The notes beneath the pieces were generated by a model that had not been told where the DNA came from, did not search any database, and was given only the letters and a program-made list of their open reading frames with translations. 64,000 nucleotides of DNA, from NCBI RefSeq assembly GCF_001623525.1, contig NZ_CP015225.1, positions 3,224,001-3,288,000 of the forward strand, read 5' to 3'. The translations under genes were made by a program, and so were the position numbers. The DNA comes from Pseudomonas fluorescens (GTDB lineage Bacteria; Pseudomonadota; Gammaproteobacteria; Pseudomonadales; Pseudomonadaceae). Shown here piece after piece: positions 37,340 to 46,700 of the stretch (position 1 is its first letter; every line of letters starts with the position of its first letter).

Positions 37340-38452
37340 ATGAATCTGCACTTCGAAGAGCTCACCGGCATCGACGGTGCCCGTATCGGCATCGCCACCC
37401 TGGACGCCGAAAAATCCTTGAATGCCTTGTCCCTGCCGATGATCAACGCCTTGCGTGATCGTCTCGATGCCTGGGCCCGGGAGCCACAGGTCGTGTGCGT
37501 GTTATTGCGCGGCAATGGCGCCAAGGCTTTCTGCGCCGGCGGTGAAGTGCGCAGCCTGGTAGAGGCCTGCCGTGCCCATCCCGGTGAAGTACCGCCGCTG
37601 GCTGCACAATTCTTCGCCGCGGAATACCGCTTGGACTTCAACCTGCACACCTATCCAAAACCCCTGCTGTGCTGGGGGCATGGTTATGTACTGGGTGGCG
37701 GCATGGGCCTGCTGCAAGGCGCCAGTACCCGCATCGTCACGCCAAGCAGTCGCCTGGCCATGCCGGAAATCAGCATCGGCCTGTACCCGGATGTCGGCGC
37801 CAGTTGGTTCTTGTCGCGCCTGCCCGGCAAGCTCGGGCTGTTTCTCGGCCTGACCGGCGCCCACATGAATGCCCGGGACGCCATCGACCTGGACCTGGCC
37901 GATCGCTTTTTGCTGGATGAACAACAGGACGACCTGATCGAAGGCCTGCTGCAACTCAACTGGCAGGAACAGACCGCGGTGCAGCTCAACAGCCTGCTCA
38001 AGGCCCTGCAACAGGAAGCGGTCGGCCAAATGCCCGAAGCCCAATGGCTACCACGTCGGCAGAAAATCGATGAATGGCTGGATGTCAGCGATGTGCGCTG
38101 CGCCTGGAAAGCCCTCAGCCTGCTGGTGGACCACTCGGACCCACTGATCGCCCGCGCCGCCAAGACCATGACCGAAGGTTCGCCCTTGACCGCTTATCTG
38201 GTCTGGGAACAGATCGCCCGTGCCCGGCATTTGTCCTTGGCCGGCGTGTTCCGGATGGAATACACCTTGAGCCTCAACTGCTGTCGCCATCCGGAATTCA
38301 GCGAAGGCGTGCGCGCGCGGCTGATCGACAAGGACCACAAGCCCCGTTGGCACTGGCCGGACATCAACCATGTGCCCGAGGCGGCGGTCGAGGCGCACTT
38401 TCACAAGGCGTGGGAAGGGCGGCATCCGTTGGCGGACTTGTCCAACGAGTAA
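37340..38452 (+). CDS. enoyl-CoA hydratase/isomerase-family protein, 3-hydroxyisobutyryl-CoA hydrolase-like
   Basis: 370 residues, the long form of the crotonase superfamily. The oxyanion-hole region FCAGGEVRSLVEACR near residue 60 and MPEISIGLYPDVGASWFLSRL near 140 match the 3-hydroxyisobutyryl-CoA hydrolase group of valine degradation. No other valine-pathway genes are nearby, so the exact substrate is tentative. The convergent lipoprotein gene shares a terminator. Confidence 0.85.
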   Translation: MNLHFEELTGIDGARIGIATLDAEKSLNALSLPMINALRDRLDAWAREPQVVCVLLRGNGAKAFCAGGEVRSLVEACRAHPGEVPPLAAQFFAAEYRLDFNLHTYPKPLLCWGHGYVLGGGMGLLQGASTRIVTPSSRLAMPEISIGLYPDVGASWFLSRLPGKLGLFLGLTGAHMNARDAIDLDLADRFLLDEQQDDLIEGLLQLNWQEQTAVQLNSLLKALQQEAVGQMPEAQWLPRRQKIDEWLDVSDVRCAWKALSLLVDHSDPLIARAAKTMTEGSPLTAYLVWEQIARARHLSLAGVFRMEYTLSLNCCRHPEFSEGVRARLIDKDHKPRWHWPDINHVPEAAVEAHFHKAWEGRHPLADLSNE

Positions 38453-38502
38453 CGAGTCAGCAACTCCCACAAGAGCTATCCCATCGGGTTTATTGCAGGC
38501 AC

Positions 38503-38532
38503 AAAAAAGCGGCGCTTCATGCGCCGCTTTCT
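38503..38532. terminator. bidirectional rho-independent terminator
   Basis: AAGCGGCGC-TTCAT-GCGCCGCTT stem (38507-38529) preceded by an A run and followed by TTTCTGTT. It sits between two convergent genes, and the A run makes it stronger for the minus-strand lipoprotein transcript. Confidence 0.85.
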
Positions 38533-38544
38533 GTTGCCCTGGGA

Positions 38545-38973
38545 TCAGCGGTGACTGCCCCGTCCATCGTGATCGCCGCGTCCCCGATGATCACGTCCGC
38601 CTCGACCGCGTCGGTCGTCATTCCAGCCGCCCCGGTCATGGCCGTCCCAGCCACCCCGATTCGGATAAGACCGGTACGCCGCTCGCGGTGGCGAGTAGTA
38701 GCGTGGGCCTTGCTGATAGTAACGCGGTGCCGAGTAATGGCGCGGCGCCGGTTGGTAGTAACGCGGTGCCGAGTAATAGCGCGGCGCCGGTTGGTAATAC
38801 CGCGGGGCGTAATAGCCACGCGGAGCCGAATAATAACTCCCGCCACTGTAATAGACCGGTGCCGGTGAGGTATAGACCTCGGAACGATAGTAGCTCGAGT
38901 CTCCGTCGTAGTAAGGCACGCATGCCGAAAGAGTCAAACCGAGAAACGCAATGAGGAGCAGTCGTCGATACAT
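38545..38973 (-). CDS. Tyr/Pro/Arg repeat lipoprotein of unknown function
   Basis: 142 residues. A lipoprotein signal ends at LSAC (Cys near 18); the middle (~45-95) is a tandem run of YYSAPRYYQPAPR-type units, about four copies; the tail (~105-142) is Gly/Arg/Asp/His-rich (RGGRDHRGRGDHDG). The repeats suggest an envelope or matrix-binding surface protein, but I do not recognise a family beyond low-complexity YYxxPR proteins. The DNA repeats invite copy-number change between strains. Confidence 0.75.
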   Translation of the reverse strand: MYRRLLLIAFLGLTLSACVPYYDGDSSYYRSEVYTSPAPVYYSGGSYYSAPRGYYAPRYYQPAPRYYSAPRYYQPAPRHYSAPRYYQQGPRYYSPPRAAYRSYPNRGGWDGHDRGGWNDDRRGRGGRDHRGRGDHDGRGSHR

Positions 38974-39121
38974 GGCGGCCTCCTGGACCGCGAATGAGCC
39001 GCATCAGCGACGCTGATGGGCGGCAGCCAACTTTGTGTGACTGACGCATATTCAGACAGCAAAATCGGAATCTGGTGCGACCTGGCAACAACTAGAAACA
39101 TGTCGCTCGTCGCCCTCTTCC

Positions 39122-39137
39122 GGTGCGCGACGGCACC
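39122..39137. promoter_or_regulatory. inverted repeat upstream of the guanidine operon promoter
   Basis: GGTGC-N6-GCACC, about 80 bp before the sigma54-like promoter. An activator site is plausible. The half-site order differs from the classical NtrC site, so the binder is not assigned. Confidence 0.3.
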
Positions 39138-39212
39138 ACAAGCAAGCACAAATCCGCCCTCAATCGTCGTTCCCCAACTCCTGCCCTCTCTATCCCGGGC
39201 CTTTGCCCGAAT

Positions 39213-39228
39213 TGGCACGGCTCTCGCT
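39213..39228 (+). promoter_or_regulatory. sigma54 (RpoN)-type promoter of the guanidine operon
   Basis: TGGCACG-N4-TCGCT against the consensus TGGCACG-N4-TTGCW, one mismatch and correct spacing. It would start RNA near 39240, about 45 nt before the riboswitch. Nitrogen control is expected for a pathway whose product is ammonium. Confidence 0.55.
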
Positions 39229-39282
39229 TTAACAAATTCCGTGCAGGAGTCATCACAGGTTCGCGGCACCACAATTTGCAAT

Positions 39283-39384
39283 GGCTGACTAGGGTTCCGG
39301 CTCGCCTCTGGCGAGTGACTGGTCCGAGAGTTGGCGACCTCCAGTTGAGGTTACACGGCGGGACAAAAGCCCGGGAGACAAGCC
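39283..39384 (+). promoter_or_regulatory. guanidine-I (ykkC) riboswitch
   Basis: The conserved blocks occur in order: CTAGGGTTCCG, ACTGGTCCGAGAG, ACACGGCGGG and AAAAGCCCGGGAGA, with GGCT/AGCC closing the outer stem and a GCTCGCC/GGCGAGT hairpin between the first two. This class binds guanidinium and turns genes on. It is 55 nt before the first gene of the guanidine operon. The following GC-rich segment could form the expression platform; I did not fold it. Confidence 0.93.
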
Positions 39385-39439
39385 ACCGTTCGCGGTGCCG
39401 CGTTGCTCCTGTCCGCCCTTGATCAACTGGAGAACCACC

Positions 39440-40507
39440 ATGTTCAAGCTTCGTCTGTCCGCCCTGCTCCTCGCCGCGCTCTCGGCCCTCGTGAGCTTCT
39501 CATCCGCCGCCGCCCAAAAAGACCACTTCAGCGTCTGCTGGACCATTTATGCCGGCTGGATGCCTTGGGAATACGCCGGCAGCCAAGGCATCGTCGACAA
39601 ATGGGCGAAAAAATACGGCATCAAGATCGATGTCGTGCAGCTCAACGATTACGTCGAATCCATCAACCAGTACACCGCCGGTCAGTTCGACGGCTGCACC
39701 ATGACCAACATGGACGCCCTGACCATTCCCGCCGCCGGTGGCGTGGACAGCACCGCGCTGATCGTCAGCGACTTCTCCAATGGCAACGACGGCATCGTCC
39801 TCAAGGGCGAAGGCAAGAAAGTCACCGATCTCAAGGGCATGGACGTCAACCTGGTGGAACTGTCGGTGTCCCATTATCTGCTGGCCCGCGCCCTGGATTC
39901 GGTTGGTCTCGCCGAGAAAGACCTGAAAGTCGTCAATACCTCCGACGCCGACATCTCTGCCGCCTTCAACACCGACCAGGTCAAGGCCGTCACCACCTGG
40001 AACCCGATGCTCTCGGACATCAAGGCCCAGCCCGGCGTGAGCGAAGTGTTCAATTCCAGCCAGGTCCCTGGCGAGATCATGGACATGATGGTGGTCAACA
40101 CCCAGACCCTGCAGGACAACCCGGCCTTGGGCAAAGCGTTGACCGGCGCCTGGTTTGAAGTGGTGGCGCTGATGAACGCGAAAAACGCCGCGAGCAAGAC
40201 CGCGTTGGAGCACATGGCCAAGGCCTCGGGCACCGACCTGGCCGGCTTCCAGGCGCAACTGGACACCACCAAGCTGTTCGCCACACCCAAGGAAGCCCTG
40301 GGTTTCGCCACCAGCGAACAACTGCCCGCCACCATGGGCAAAGTCGCCAACTTCTCGTTCCAGCACGGCTTGCTGGGCGAAGGTGCCAAGGACGCCAACG
40401 CAGTCGGCATGGCGTTCGCCAATGGCGTAACCCGCGGCGACAAGGCCAACCTCAAGCTGCGCTTTGACCCGACCTACGTACAGCTGGCCGCCGACGCCAA
40501 GCTGTAA
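39440..40507 (+). CDS. ABC transporter substrate-binding protein (guanidine/urea carboxylase-associated)
   Basis: 355 residues from the ATG at 39440, GGAG 8 bp upstream, signal peptide to about residue 24 (SSAAAQ). A NitT/TauT-like periplasmic binding fold starting FSVCWTIYAGWMPWEYAG, as in the family annotated 'putative urea ABC transporter, substrate-binding'. Under a guanidine-I riboswitch the ligand is more likely guanidine or a guanidino compound than urea. First gene of the operon. Confidence 0.9.
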   Translation: MFKLRLSALLLAALSALVSFSSAAAQKDHFSVCWTIYAGWMPWEYAGSQGIVDKWAKKYGIKIDVVQLNDYVESINQYTAGQFDGCTMTNMDALTIPAAGGVDSTALIVSDFSNGNDGIVLKGEGKKVTDLKGMDVNLVELSVSHYLLARALDSVGLAEKDLKVVNTSDADISAAFNTDQVKAVTTWNPMLSDIKAQPGVSEVFNSSQVPGEIMDMMVVNTQTLQDNPALGKALTGAWFEVVALMNAKNAASKTALEHMAKASGTDLAGFQAQLDTTKLFATPKEALGFATSEQLPATMGKVANFSFQHGLLGEGAKDANAVGMAFANGVTRGDKANLKLRFDPTYVQLAADAKL

Positions 40508-40522
40508 ACCGGAGGACCTGGC

Positions 40523-41338
40523 ATGCGCCTGATCAACCGCTATCCGGATCGCCCCAGCCGTTTATTGCTGGTGATCCTGCCCTTCGCGCTGGTGTTGTTC
40601 GCCTACTTCATGGGCTCGGCCGAACGGTTGACGGACAACCCCAACGACAAGCTGCTGCCCAGCGCCGTGCAAATGACCGATGCGGTGAAACGCCTGGCCT
40701 TCACCGCCGACGCCCGCAGTGGCGATTACTTGCTCTGGCAAGACACCGCCTCGAGCCTGCGCCGCTTGGCCATCGGCCTGGGCATCAGCGCCCTGGCCGG
40801 ACTGTGCCTGGGCATTGCCGCCGGCACGTTGCCGCTGTTGGGCGCGCCGTTATCGCCGTTGCTCACCGTGGTGTCGATGGTGCCGCCGCTGGCCATCCTG
40901 CCGATCCTGTTCATCGTCTTCGGCCTGGGAGAATTGTCGAAAGTGATGCTGATCGTCATTGGCATCACACCGTGCCTGGCCCGGGACCTGGAACAGCGCG
41001 CCCGGGAAATTCCGCCCGAACTGCTGATCAAGGCCCAGACCCTCGGCGCTTCGACCTGGACGCTGATGCTGCGGGTGGTGCTGCCGCAATTGCTGCCGCG
41101 CTTGCTGATTTCCCTGCGGCTGATGCTAGGTTCGGCCTGGCTGTTTCTGATCGCCGCCGAAGCCATCGCCTCCACCGATGGGCTGGGCTATCGGATTTTC
41201 CTGGTGCGGCGTTACCTGGCGATGGACGTGATCTTGCCGTACGTGGTGTGGATCACCCTACTCGCCTGGCTGATGGACTGGTGCCTCAAGCGCCTGACCC
41301 GGCAAGCGTTCCCTTGGTATGAAGGGGCGAAGGCATGA
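40523..41338 (+). CDS. ABC transporter permease (TauC/SsuC-like)
   Basis: 271 residues, about six helices, with the EAA loop LLIKAQTLGASTWTLMLRVV near residue 180 that contacts the ATPase. Together with the neighbours it forms a complete importer. Starts 15 bp after the binding-protein gene and overlaps the ATPase gene by 4 bp. Confidence 0.92.
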   Translation: MRLINRYPDRPSRLLLVILPFALVLFAYFMGSAERLTDNPNDKLLPSAVQMTDAVKRLAFTADARSGDYLLWQDTASSLRRLAIGLGISALAGLCLGIAAGTLPLLGAPLSPLLTVVSMVPPLAILPILFIVFGLGELSKVMLIVIGITPCLARDLEQRAREIPPELLIKAQTLGASTWTLMLRVVLPQLLPRLLISLRLMLGSAWLFLIAAEAIASTDGLGYRIFLVRRYLAMDVILPYVVWITLLAWLMDWCLKRLTRQAFPWYEGAKA

Positions 41339-42123
41339 GTTTCATTACGGTGAACAACGTCTGGCAGCAGTACGCCGATCAGGTGGTGCTCGAGCGCTTG
41401 AACCTGAGGGTCGCCGAAGGGGAGTTCTGCACCCTGGTGGGCGCGTCGGGTTGTGGCAAGTCGACCTTCCTGCGGTTGCTGCTGGGCCAGGAGCGCGCCA
41501 GCCGCGGACAGATTCTCCTCGATGGCGAACCCTTGGCCGGCGAGCCGGATGCCAGCCGGGGCGTGGTGTTCCAGCGTTATTCGGTGTTCCCGCACCTGAG
41601 CGTGCTGGACAACGTGACCCTGGGCCTGGAGTTGCCGCGCTCAGCACTTTTGGGGCGGCTGTTCGGCAGCGCCAAGCGCCAGGCCCGCGAAGAAGCCGCA
41701 CAACTACTGGACAAAGTCGGCCTCGGCCATGCGCTGGATAAATACCCGGCGCAACTGTCCGGGGGTATGCAGCAGCGGCTGGCGATCGCCCAGGCACTGA
41801 TCATGAAGCCGCGTGTCCTGCTGCTGGACGAGCCCTTCGGCGCCCTCGACCCCGGCATTCGCAAAGACATGCACGCCTTGTTGCTGGAGCTGTGGCGCGA
41901 AACCCGGCTGACGGTGTTCATGGTCACCCACGACCTGTCCGAAGGTTTCAGCCTCGGCACACGCCTGTTGGTGTTCGACAAGGTCCGCGTCGATCCCCAC
42001 GCCCCCGGCGCCTATGGCGCACGCATCACCTACGACATCCCATTGAACAGCGACCGCCGCACCGCCCGTGCCGCCGTCGACGCCCTGCCCGCCGAACTGG
42101 CCGGCACGTTGCGTATTGCTTGA
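41335..42123 (+). CDS. ABC transporter ATP-binding protein (TauB/SsuB-like)
   Basis: 262 residues: Walker A GASGCGKST (~38), signature LSGGMQQRLAIAQAL (~141), Walker B RVLLLDEPFGALD (~160), switch His in MVTHDLSEG (~197). Powers import of the riboswitch ligand or a related compound. ATGA overlap with the permease gene. Confidence 0.94.
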   Translation: MSFITVNNVWQQYADQVVLERLNLRVAEGEFCTLVGASGCGKSTFLRLLLGQERASRGQILLDGEPLAGEPDASRGVVFQRYSVFPHLSVLDNVTLGLELPRSALLGRLFGSAKRQAREEAAQLLDKVGLGHALDKYPAQLSGGMQQRLAIAQALIMKPRVLLLDEPFGALDPGIRKDMHALLLELWRETRLTVFMVTHDLSEGFSLGTRLLVFDKVRVDPHAPGAYGARITYDIPLNSDRRTARAAVDALPAELAGTLRIA

Positions 42124-42135
42124 ACGGAGTTTTTC

Positions 42136-42861
42136 ATGACCGACTCGACCCACTTGTTTACGCCCTTCGCCGAAGAATTGCTGCCCGGTGGCGGCCACCG
42201 CTCCTTCGTGCTCAAGCGCGGCCAACTGCTGCGCCTGACCGACCTGCGTGGCGGGGCCAACGTGAGCCTCACGCTACTCAATGCCAACGAGAAAACCGAA
42301 CGCCTGAACCTGCCCGACAGCCTCAAATGCCAACACACCGCCAAGCTCACCGCCGGCCACTGCCTTTACTCGGACATGGGCCGGGTGCTGGCGGCCATCA
42401 CCGCCGACACCTGCGGCTGGAGCGACAGCCTGGGCGGCGTGCTCTGCGCCGAGGAAGTCGCGCAAAAATACGGTCAGGGCCGCTACCAGGAACTGCGTAA
42501 CGGCTTCTTTCGCAACGGTACCGACAACCTGTTGGTGGAACTGGGCAAATGGGGACTGGGCCTGTCCGACCTGCTGATGACCCTCAACCTGTTCAGCCGG
42601 GTCGATGTCGATGAGGCCGGAAACTTTCACTTCGTCGAGGGCAATTCCCTGACCGGCGACTACATCGAGTTGTACGCGCCGATGGACACCCTGGTGGTGC
42701 TGACCGCGCTGCAACACCCGATGGACCCGAACCCGCAATACGCCCCGCAACCGCTCAAGCTCAGCTGGATGAATGCCGATGCCAGCGTCGCCGAGCACTG
42801 CCGCCTTTCGCGCCCGGAAAACCAGCGCGGCTTCATCAACACCGACCGCCTGTTCGCCTGA
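42136..42861 (+). CDS. DUF1989 protein UAAP1, carboxyguanidine deiminase subunit
   Basis: 241 residues of the DUF1989 fold ([59 protein letters not shown]). Formerly 'urea carboxylase-associated protein 1'. Published work on guanidine assimilation assigns the two DUF1989 proteins as a heteromeric deiminase (CgdAB) converting carboxyguanidine to allophanate; which subunit is A or B I do not assign. 12 bp after the ATPase gene. Confidence 0.88.
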   Translation: MTDSTHLFTPFAEELLPGGGHRSFVLKRGQLLRLTDLRGGANVSLTLLNANEKTERLNLPDSLKCQHTAKLTAGHCLYSDMGRVLAAITADTCGWSDSLGGVLCAEEVAQKYGQGRYQELRNGFFRNGTDNLLVELGKWGLGLSDLLMTLNLFSRVDVDEAGNFHFVEGNSLTGDYIELYAPMDTLVVLTALQHPMDPNPQYAPQPLKLSWMNADASVAEHCRLSRPENQRGFINTDRLFA

Positions 42862-42872
42862 GGATCGCTGCC

Positions 42873-43514
42873 ATGTCACACGCCATCGCCACCGCACACA
42901 AGCAACCCGACACCGCCGTCTACCGTGCCACGATTCCCGCCGGGGAACCCTGGCTGGTGGAGGTCAAGAAGGGCCAGACCCTGCGCATCCTCGACCTGGA
43001 AGGCAACCAAGCGGTCGATACGCTGTTCTACAGCCTGGCCAATCCCAAGGAACGCTACGACGTGCAGCGCACCCTGCGTCGACAAAACAGCGTTTATTTG
43101 AGCACCGGCAGCGTGCTCTATTCCAACCTCGGCCACCCGATGCTGACCATCGTCGAAGACACGTGCGGGCGCCACGACACCCTCGGCGGCGCCTGCGCCC
43201 AGGAAAGCAACACCGTGCGCTACGCCCTGGAAAAACGCTACATGCACAGCTGCCGTGACAACTACCTGCGGGCCTGTGCCCACGACGGTCGCCTGGGCAA
43301 GGGCGATATCGGGCCGAACATCAACTTTTTCATGAACGTGCCGGTCACCGCCGATGGCGGCCTGACCTTCGAAGACGGGATCTCGGCGCCAGGCAAATAC
43401 GTCGACCTGCGGGCCGAGATGGACGTGATCGTGTTGATCTCCAACTGCCCGCAACTGAACAACCCGTGCAACGCCTACAACCCCACGCCTGCGGAGCTTT
43501 TGATATGGAACTGA
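42873..43514 (+). CDS. DUF1989 protein UAAP2, second carboxyguanidine deiminase subunit
   Basis: 213 residues, DUF1989 ([57 protein letters not shown]). Conserved Cys and His residues in [12 protein letters not shown] fit a metal or catalytic site. Partner of the preceding protein; releases ammonia between the carboxylase and the allophanate hydrolase steps. A 25-codon frame overlaps its stop. Confidence 0.88.
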   Translation: MSHAIATAHKQPDTAVYRATIPAGEPWLVEVKKGQTLRILDLEGNQAVDTLFYSLANPKERYDVQRTLRRQNSVYLSTGSVLYSNLGHPMLTIVEDTCGRHDTLGGACAQESNTVRYALEKRYMHSCRDNYLRACAHDGRLGKGDIGPNINFFMNVPVTADGGLTFEDGISAPGKYVDLRAEMDVIVLISNCPQLNNPCNAYNPTPAELLIWN

Positions 43515-43583
43515 AACTCACCCGCCTGCGGCGCTGGCTGTTCGCGTTGTGCCAGAGCCGGTCGGGGCAGTGCATCAAATAAC
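43506..43583 (+). CDS. possible 25-residue ORF overlapping the UAAP2 stop
   Basis: ATG at 43506 lies inside the last codons of UAAP2 with GGAG 8 bp upstream and encodes a basic peptide, [18 protein letters not shown], then RSGQCIK. No family is recognised. Overlap and spacing are as expected for translational coupling, but it may be chance. Confidence 0.35.
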
Positions 43584-43593
43584 GCCCTGATCC

Positions 43594-43627
43594 CTTGTGG
43601 GAGCGAGCAAGCTCGCTCCCACAAGGG
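43594..43627. repeat. single REP forming a perfect 16-bp palindrome
   Basis: CCTTGTGGGAGCGAGC, AA, then the exact complement: a perfect hairpin. It lies 113 bp before the carboxylase start inside the operon. It lacks a T run, so it is not a classical terminator, but it could stabilise or partially stop the upstream message. Confidence 0.9.
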
Positions 43628-43740
43628 GCGCAGTGATGTTTGGAAATTTCGCCACCTGGGACGACCCCGGCGGCCATCGAAAACTGCGGGACGGCCCGCA
43701 TCCCAATTCAGGCAGACCTGCATGCCTGAGGGGTAATGCC

Positions 43741-46700
43741 ATGTTCGAAAAAATCCTGATTGCCAACCGTGGCGCCATCGCCTGCCGCATCTTGCGGACC
43801 CTGCGCGAACTGAAGGTCCAAGGTGTCGCGGTGTATTCCCAAGCCGACGCCGCCAGCTTGCATATCCTCCAGGCCGACGAAGCCCACTGCCTGGGCGAAG
43901 GCGCGGCGGCCGGTACTTACCTGGCGGTGGACAAGCTTTTGGCGATTGCCAAAGGCAGTGGCGCGACCGCGATCCATCCCGGCTACGGCTTTCTCTCGGA
44001 AAACGCAGCCTTCGCCGAAGCCTGCGAAGCGGCCGGTATTGCCTTCATCGGTCCGACGCCAGAGCAACTGCGTGTGTTTGGCCTCAAGCACACCGCCCGC
44101 GATCTAGCTCGGCAACACGGCGTGCCGCTGCTCGAAGGCACCGAACTGCTCGACAGCCTCGACGCCGCACTGTTGGCCGCAACCCGGATCGGTTATCCAG
44201 TGATGCTCAAAAGCACCGCCGGCGGCGGCGGAATCGGCATGCGCGTGTGTCGCAGCGCCGCTGAGCTGAGCGAATCCTTCGAAGCTGTGAAGCGCCTGGG
44301 CCAGAACAACTTCAGCGATGCCGGAGTGTTCATCGAGAAGTACATCGAACGCGCACGGCATCTGGAGGTACAGGTGTTCGGCGACGGCCAGGGCCAGGTG
44401 ATCGCCCTGGGCGTGCGCGACTGCTCGGTGCAACGGCGCAACCAGAAAGTCCTCGAGGAAACCCCGGCGCCGAACCTGCCCGAGGGCATGGCCGACGAAC
44501 TCTGCGCAGCGGCGATCCAACTGGCCCAGGCCGTGAACTACCGCAGCGCCGGCACTGTGGAGTTCGTGTTCGACAGCGACGCGGGGCGCTTCTATTTCCT
44601 GGAAGTGAACACCCGCCTGCAAGTGGAGCATGGCGTCACCGAGCAGGTCTGGGGCGTGGACCTGGTGCGCTGGATGGTGCAATTGGCGGCCGGTGATTTA
44701 CCGCCACTGAACGAGCTGGGCCAAGGTTTGAAAGCCGAGGGCCACGCGATACAGGCGCGCCTGTATGCCGAGGACCCAGGCCGGGATTTCCAGCCAAGCC
44801 CAGGGCTGCTGACCGCCGTGAAATTTCCCCAGGCCGACGGCAAAGCACTGCGCATCGACACCTGGGTCGAGGCCGGTTGCCAGATCCCGCCCTACTTCGA
44901 CCCGATGATCGCCAAGGTCATTCGCTGGGCGCCGACCCGCGAGCAAGCGCGCCTGGGCCTTTATCAAGCACTGGATGAAAGCCTGCTGTACGGCGTCGAG
45001 ACCAACCGCCAATACCTGCAACAAATTCTCCTCGACACACCGTTTGCCAGCGGCCAGCCCTGGACCCGCTGCCTGGAGGCGTTGGTCTATCGAGCCAACA
45101 CCGTCGAAGTGCTCAGCCCAGGCACCCAGACCAGCGTCCAGGACTATCCCGGCCGCCTCGGTTATTGGGCCGTGGGTGTACCGCCGTCAGGGCCGATGGA
45201 CAGCCGTTCGTTGCGCCTGGGCAATCGCCTCTTGGGCAACGAAGAAGGTGCGGCGGCATTGGAAATCACCATGAACGGGCCGCTGCTGCGTTTTAACTGC
45301 GCCGCCCGAGTGACGGTGACCGGTGCGGTGATTGCCCTCACGCTCGACGGTGAAGCGGTGCCGATGAATACACCGTTGTCGATTGCTGCCGGCGCCACCC
45401 TCGCGATCGGCAATATCTCTGGCGCCGGGGCACGCAGTTACCTGTGCCTGCAAGGCGGCGTGCAAGTGCCGGATTACCTGGGCAGTAAAAGCACCTTCAC
45501 CCTCGGCCAGTTTGGCGGCCACGGCGGACGAGCGTTGTGTACCGGCGACGTGTTGCACCTGACACCGCTGGATGAGCACACGACACTGCCGCCAACCAGC
45601 GCACCGATCCTGGAACTGCCGAGCGTGCGCCAGATCCGCGTGATCTACGGCCCCCACGGCGCGCCCGAATATTTCACCGAGCGCTACATCCAGACCTTCT
45701 TCGACACGGCCTGGGAAGTGCACTTCAACTCCAGCCGCACCGGCGTGCGCCTGATCGGGCCGAAACCCGAGTGGGTCCGCGCCGACGGCGGCGAGGCCGG
45801 GCTGCACCCTTCCAATATCCATGACAACCCCTACGCCATCGGCGCCGTGGACTTCACCGGCGACATGCCCGTCATCCTCGGCCCCGACGGCCCGAGCCTG
45901 GGCGGTTTCGTCTGCCCGGTGACGGTGATCGAAGCGGACCTCTGGCAGTTGGGGCAACTCAAGGCAGGGGACAAGGTGCGATTCGTGCCGGTGGATATAT
46001 CGACCGCCCGCTCACTGGCGACACACATCCCTTGTGGCGAGGGAGCTTGCTCCCGCTCGAATGCGCAGCACTCGCCAGACAATGGTCCTACCGATAAAGA
46101 GTTGGGGCCGCTTCGCGACCCAGCGCGAGCAAGCTCGCTCGCCACAGGTTCTGGGTGCACACAGAAATGGGGGTCGCCTGTGGTATTGGATATCGGCCAG
46201 GACGATACCCGCCTGGTGGCAAGGCTATCTGGCGACACCCACCTGCTGCTGGAAATCGGCGCCCCCGAACTGGACCTGGTGCTGCGCTTTCGCGCCCACG
46301 CCTTGATGCAAGCGTTGGAACACAAACACCTGCCCGGCGTGATCGACCTGACGCCGGGCATTCGCTCGCTGCAAGTGCACTACCAACCCGAGCAATTACC
46401 CCTGGCCGATCTACTGTCCATCGTCGCCGGGGAATGGGACGCCGTGTGCGCCGCGCAAGACCTGCAAGTGCCGTCGCGCATCGTCCATCTGCCATTGTCC
46501 TGGGACGATCCGGCTTGCCAACTCGCCATCGAAAAATACATGACCACGGTGCGCAAGGACGCGCCCTGGTGCCCGAGCAACCTGGAGTTCATCCGGCGCA
46601 TCAACGACCTGCCCAACCTCGATGAGGTGCAACGCACCGTGTTCGATGCCAGCTACCTGGTGATGGGTCTGGGGGACGTCTACCTCGGCGCGCCGGTCGC

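Noticed and set aside
39122..39137. GGTGC/GCACC repeat as a classical NtrC site
   Set aside because: NtrC half-sites are in the opposite order; kept only as an unassigned inverted repeat.
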